Source: Oscillospiraceae bacterium
GTDB taxonomy: Bacteria; Bacillota; Clostridia; Oscillospirales; Acutalibacteraceae
Reading direction: 5' to 3'
Assembly: GCA_021640185.1 (NCBI GenBank)
Contig: JAJXDX010000066.1
Coordinates: 1 to 8,372, forward strand
DNA: 8,372 bases
Shown: piece after piece, positions 7,247 through 8,372 of the stretch
Layout of the letters: each line of letters starts with the position of its first letter
How positions within the stretch are numbered: the first letter of the stretch is position 1
Translations under genes and position numbers: made by a program
The notes under the pieces: generated by a model
What the model saw: the letters and a program-made list of their open reading frames with translations, nothing else
The model's database searches: none
What the model was told of the DNA's origin: nothing

Positions 7247-7263
7247 GGTATGGTCCTCTTAAT
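7158..7263 (-). promoter_or_regulatory. G+C-rich 5' leader of the arg operon mRNA
   Basis: About 105 bases separate the predicted transcription start (about 7263) from the argC ATG. The middle is extremely G+C-rich and can fold: for example CGCCC/GGGCG around an 8-base loop (7205-7222), GCCG/CGGC (7188-7200), and a longer-range GCCGCC/GGCGGC pairing (7219-7224 with 7185-7190). The 10-base palindrome CCGCCGGCGG is at 7186-7195. There is no U-run after any stem, so no intrinsic terminator, and no T-box signature. The leader also holds the possible 31-codon ORF. Whether it folds to regulate argC, or is only a stable spacer, cannot be told by eye. Confidence 0.5.
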
Positions 7264-7269
7264 GTTTCC

Positions 7270-7297
7270 ATTATACACGGCATACGGCTTTTGTCAA
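7270..7297 (-). promoter_or_regulatory. Promoter of the argCJBDF-carAB operon
   Basis: On the minus strand a perfect -35 TTGACA (7292-7297) and perfect -10 TATAAT (7270-7275) are separated by 16 bases, one below the optimum. The predicted transcription start is near 7263-7260. The upstream side is A+T-rich, which could act as an UP element, in sharp contrast with the surrounding G+C-rich genes. A near-consensus promoter overlapped by candidate repressor sites fits an operon that is strongly expressed unless repressed. Confidence 0.88.
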
Positions 7298-7310
7298 GTA
7301 AATATTCAGA
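7293..7310. promoter_or_regulatory. Candidate ARG box (ArgR/AhrC operator), promoter-proximal
   Basis: The minus-strand core TGAATATTTACTTG (7295-7308) matches 11 of 14 positions of the ARG box core TGAAT-WWWW-ATTCA; the left half is perfect and the right half degenerate. It overlaps the -35 TTGACA by five bases, so bound ArgR would block RNA polymerase. Together with the second site at 7313-7330 it forms a tandem pair with centres 20 bp apart, close to the two-helical-turn spacing of known ARG box pairs (about 21 bp in E. coli). Matching was done by eye against the remembered consensus. Confidence 0.6.
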
Positions 7311-7312
7311 AA

Positions 7313-7330
7313 AACGAATAATTATAAATC
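7313..7330. promoter_or_regulatory. Candidate ARG box (ArgR/AhrC operator), promoter-distal
   Basis: The plus-strand core CGAATAATTATAAA (7315-7328) matches 11 of 14 positions of TGAAT-WWWW-ATTCA. It lies 2 bp beyond the promoter-proximal 18-bp box, on the same face of the helix, and about 15 bp from the -35 of the divergent transporter promoter. The A+T-rich background raises the chance of a random match; the spacing to the first box and the overlap with the operon promoter are the main support. Confidence 0.5.
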
Positions 7331-7344
7331 GTAGATCTCCGCCG

Positions 7345-7373
7345 TTGCATTTTTCGGTCGTTCGTGGTATGAT
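7345..7373 (+). promoter_or_regulatory. Promoter of the divergent transporter gene
   Basis: TTGCAT (7345-7350) and TATGAT (7368-7373) are separated by exactly 17 bases, and the -10 is preceded by TG one base away (7365-7366), an extended -10 element that would compensate for the weak -35. The transcription start would be near 7380, giving a leader of about 33 bases that contains the GGAGGG site for the gene. Confidence 0.7.
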
Positions 7374-7412
7374 GGGCGGCAGAACTTATCTGCACCTGCG
7401 GAGGGATGCCCT

Positions 7413-8369
7413 ATGGCTACGTTTTTGCTCGCCCTGATCTATATCGCGTTCATCAGCCTCGGGCTGCCGGATTCGCTGCTGGGCTCCGGCTGGCCGGTCA
7501 TGCACGCGGAGCTCAGCGTCCCGGTGTCGTTCATGGGCATCGTGTCGATGGTCATCTCCGGCGGCACGATCGTGTCCAGCCTGCTGTCCGACCGGCTGAC
7601 GCACAGGTTCGGCACGCGGATCGTCACGGTCGGCAGCGTGTTCCTCACCGTGATCGCGCTGTTCGGCTTTTCGTTCGCCGACCGGTTCTGGCTGCTGATC
7701 GTTTTCGCCGTCCCCTACGGGCTGGGCGCGGGCGCGATCGATGCCGCGCTCAATAACTACATCGCCCTGCATTACAAGGCGCGGCACATGAGCTGGCTGC
7801 ACTGCTTTTGGGGCGTCGGGACGATCGTCAGCCCGTTCATCATGAGCTATGCGCTGTCAGACCGGACATGGCACAGCGGCTATCGCATCGTCGGCTTTAT
7901 CCAGCTGGCCATCGCTCTGCTGCTGCTGTTCACGCTGCCGGTGTGGCGCGTCAATGCCGATAAAACGGCGGACGCGGAAAAGAGCATCGGCCTGTCCGGT
8001 GCGCTGAAGATCCGCGGCGTCCCGTTTTTGCTGATCGGCTTTTTTGCCTATTGCGCCGCGGAGGCCACGGCCATGCAGTGGGCCAGCACCTATTTCGTGG
8101 AGGTCAAGGGCATCTCCGCCGACCGCGCCGCCGGCTTGGCCGCGCTGTTTTATATCGGCATCACGGCCGGGCGGTTCGTCAGCGGCTTCGTCACCGACCG
8201 GCTGGGCGACCGCCGGATGATCCGGATCGGCACCGGGATCTTGGCGTGCGGGATCGCTCTGCTGCTGCTCCCCGTCGGCTCGTATGCCGTCGCCTTCGCC
8301 GCATTTTTGGTGATCGGGTTCGGCTGCGCGCCGAAATTATCCGGCGTGGAGTGGATGATGCAGGGGTAG
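7413..8369 (+). CDS. Major Facilitator Superfamily transporter, 3' end truncated or broken
   Basis: An inner-membrane secondary transporter, substrate unknown; the sequence resembles the FucP-like MFS proteins common in gut Clostridia. The start has GGAGGG (7400-7405) 7 bases upstream. About ten hydrophobic segments are visible, near residues 4-25, 41-58, 70-88, 92-112, 130-148, 157-177, 201-222, 238-258, 271-288 and 291-307. Motif-A-like loops SDRLTHRFGTR (59-69) and TDRLGDRRMI (261-270) mark the two six-helix halves; the charged linker is at about 180-200. Conserved-looking stretches include PYGLGAGAIDAALNNY (101-116) and KARHMSWLHCFWG (122-134). Family members run to roughly 390-400 residues; this frame ends at 318, so the last two helices are missing. 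The final 11 residues do not look like family sequence. It faces away from the arg operon; a link to arginine or ornithine movement is only speculation. Confidence 0.85.
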   Translation: MATFLLALIYIAFISLGLPDSLLGSGWPVMHAELSVPVSFMGIVSMVISGGTIVSSLLSDRLTHRFGTRIVTVGSVFLTVIALFGFSFADRFWLLIVFAVPYGLGAGAIDAALNNYIALHYKARHMSWLHCFWGVGTIVSPFIMSYALSDRTWHSGYRIVGFIQLAIALLLLFTLPVWRVNADKTADAEKSIGLSGALKIRGVPFLLIGFFAYCAAEATAMQWASTYFVEVKGISADRAAGLAALFYIGITAGRFVSGFVTDRLGDRRMIRIGTGILACGIALLLLPVGSYAVAFAAFLVIGFGCAPKLSGVEWMMQG

Positions 8370-8372
8370 ATC
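8334..8372 (+). other. Suspected break at the 3' end of the transporter gene
   Basis: After IGFGCAP (residues 301-307) the transporters I remember continue with a segment beginning Ile-Tyr-Pro. Here the frame reads KLSGVEWMMQG and stops at 8367. Skipping one A of the AAA at 8334-8336 gives Asn-Tyr-Pro-Ala, closer to the family, but that frame also stops soon (TGA at 8356-8358). The window ends 3 bases after the stop, so poor or chimeric sequence at an assembly end is the simplest explanation; a real truncation is the alternative. Confidence 0.5.

Noticed and set aside
5193..7262. A 689-codon open frame on the plus strand, antisense to argJ and argC
   Set aside because: It has the same composition artefact: low-complexity Arg/His/Gly/Ala translation, no family likeness, and it covers the catalytic regions of two clear genes on the minus strand.
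7158..7263. T-box or other known riboswitch in the arg leader
   Set aside because: The leader is too short for a T-box, has no T-box consensus sequence or antiterminator/terminator pair, and I recognise no other riboswitch core.
7158..7283. Upstream in-frame extension of argC by 42 codons
   Set aside because: The first ATG lies upstream of the -10 box and the second inside it (7271), so neither would be in the predicted mRNA; ArgC similarity begins at the 7157 start.
7323..7328. TATAAA-like sequence as an alternative -10 for the transporter
   Set aside because: No usable -35 lies 16-18 bases upstream (AAATAT there), whereas TTGCAT-17-TATGAT with an extended -10 is better placed.
1..8372. 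CRISPR arrays, insertion sequences, tRNA or rRNA genes, prophage or defence genes
   Set aside because: No repeat-spacer pattern, transposase, terminal inverted repeats or RNA gene could be seen; nearly all bases are assigned to metabolic genes or the single intergenic control region.

Overview
The window carries most of one arginine-biosynthesis operon on the minus strand, plus one divergent transporter gene on the plus strand. In order of transcription the operon reads argC, argJ, argB, argD, argF, carA, carB. carB runs off the left edge of the window. The sequence is strongly G+C-rich throughout, except for an A+T-rich island of roughly 90 bases at about 7260-7350 that holds the promoters and operator. 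The gene set, the argCJBD-type order, the purine-rich Shine-Dalgarno sites and the transporter family suggest a high-GC member of the Firmicutes, probably a gut-type Clostridia/Oscillospirales lineage. That placement is an inference from gene content and resemblance, not from a marker gene.

Layout. 1-889 is the N-terminal part of carB. 894-1946 is carA, 1950-2945 argF, 2942-4126 argD, 4123-4989 argB, 5004-6215 argJ and 6228-7157 argC. These genes are packed very tightly: two ATGA stop/start overlaps (argB/argD and argD/argF), gaps of 3, 4, 12 and 14 bases elsewhere, and Shine-Dalgarno sites that in most cases lie inside the end of the preceding gene. 7158-7412 is the divergent control region. 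It holds a near-perfect sigma-A-type promoter for the operon, two candidate ARG boxes overlapping or abutting its -35 element, and a roughly 105-base G+C-rich leader. The leader contains a possible 31-codon open reading frame whose end overlaps the argC start codon. A second promoter drives the transporter on the other strand. 7413-8369 encodes a Major Facilitator Superfamily transporter that stops short of the normal family length, right at the window edge.

How the genes work together. ArgJ moves the acetyl group from N-acetylornithine to glutamate (acetyl recycling). ArgB phosphorylates N-acetylglutamate, ArgC reduces the acyl phosphate to the semialdehyde, ArgD transaminates it to N-acetylornithine, and ArgJ releases ornithine. 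CarA/CarB make carbamoyl phosphate, which ArgF joins to ornithine to give citrulline. argG and argH (citrulline to arginine) and the repressor gene argR are not in the window. ArgB has the N-terminal helix typical of arginine-inhibited, hexameric enzymes, so the pathway probably has both transcriptional (ARG box) and allosteric control by arginine.

I do not see a new type of system here. The points most worth a second look are the small leader ORF that overlaps argC, the paired ARG-box-like sites, the type-2 (short) ArgC inside a Firmicute-style operon, and the broken end of the transporter gene.
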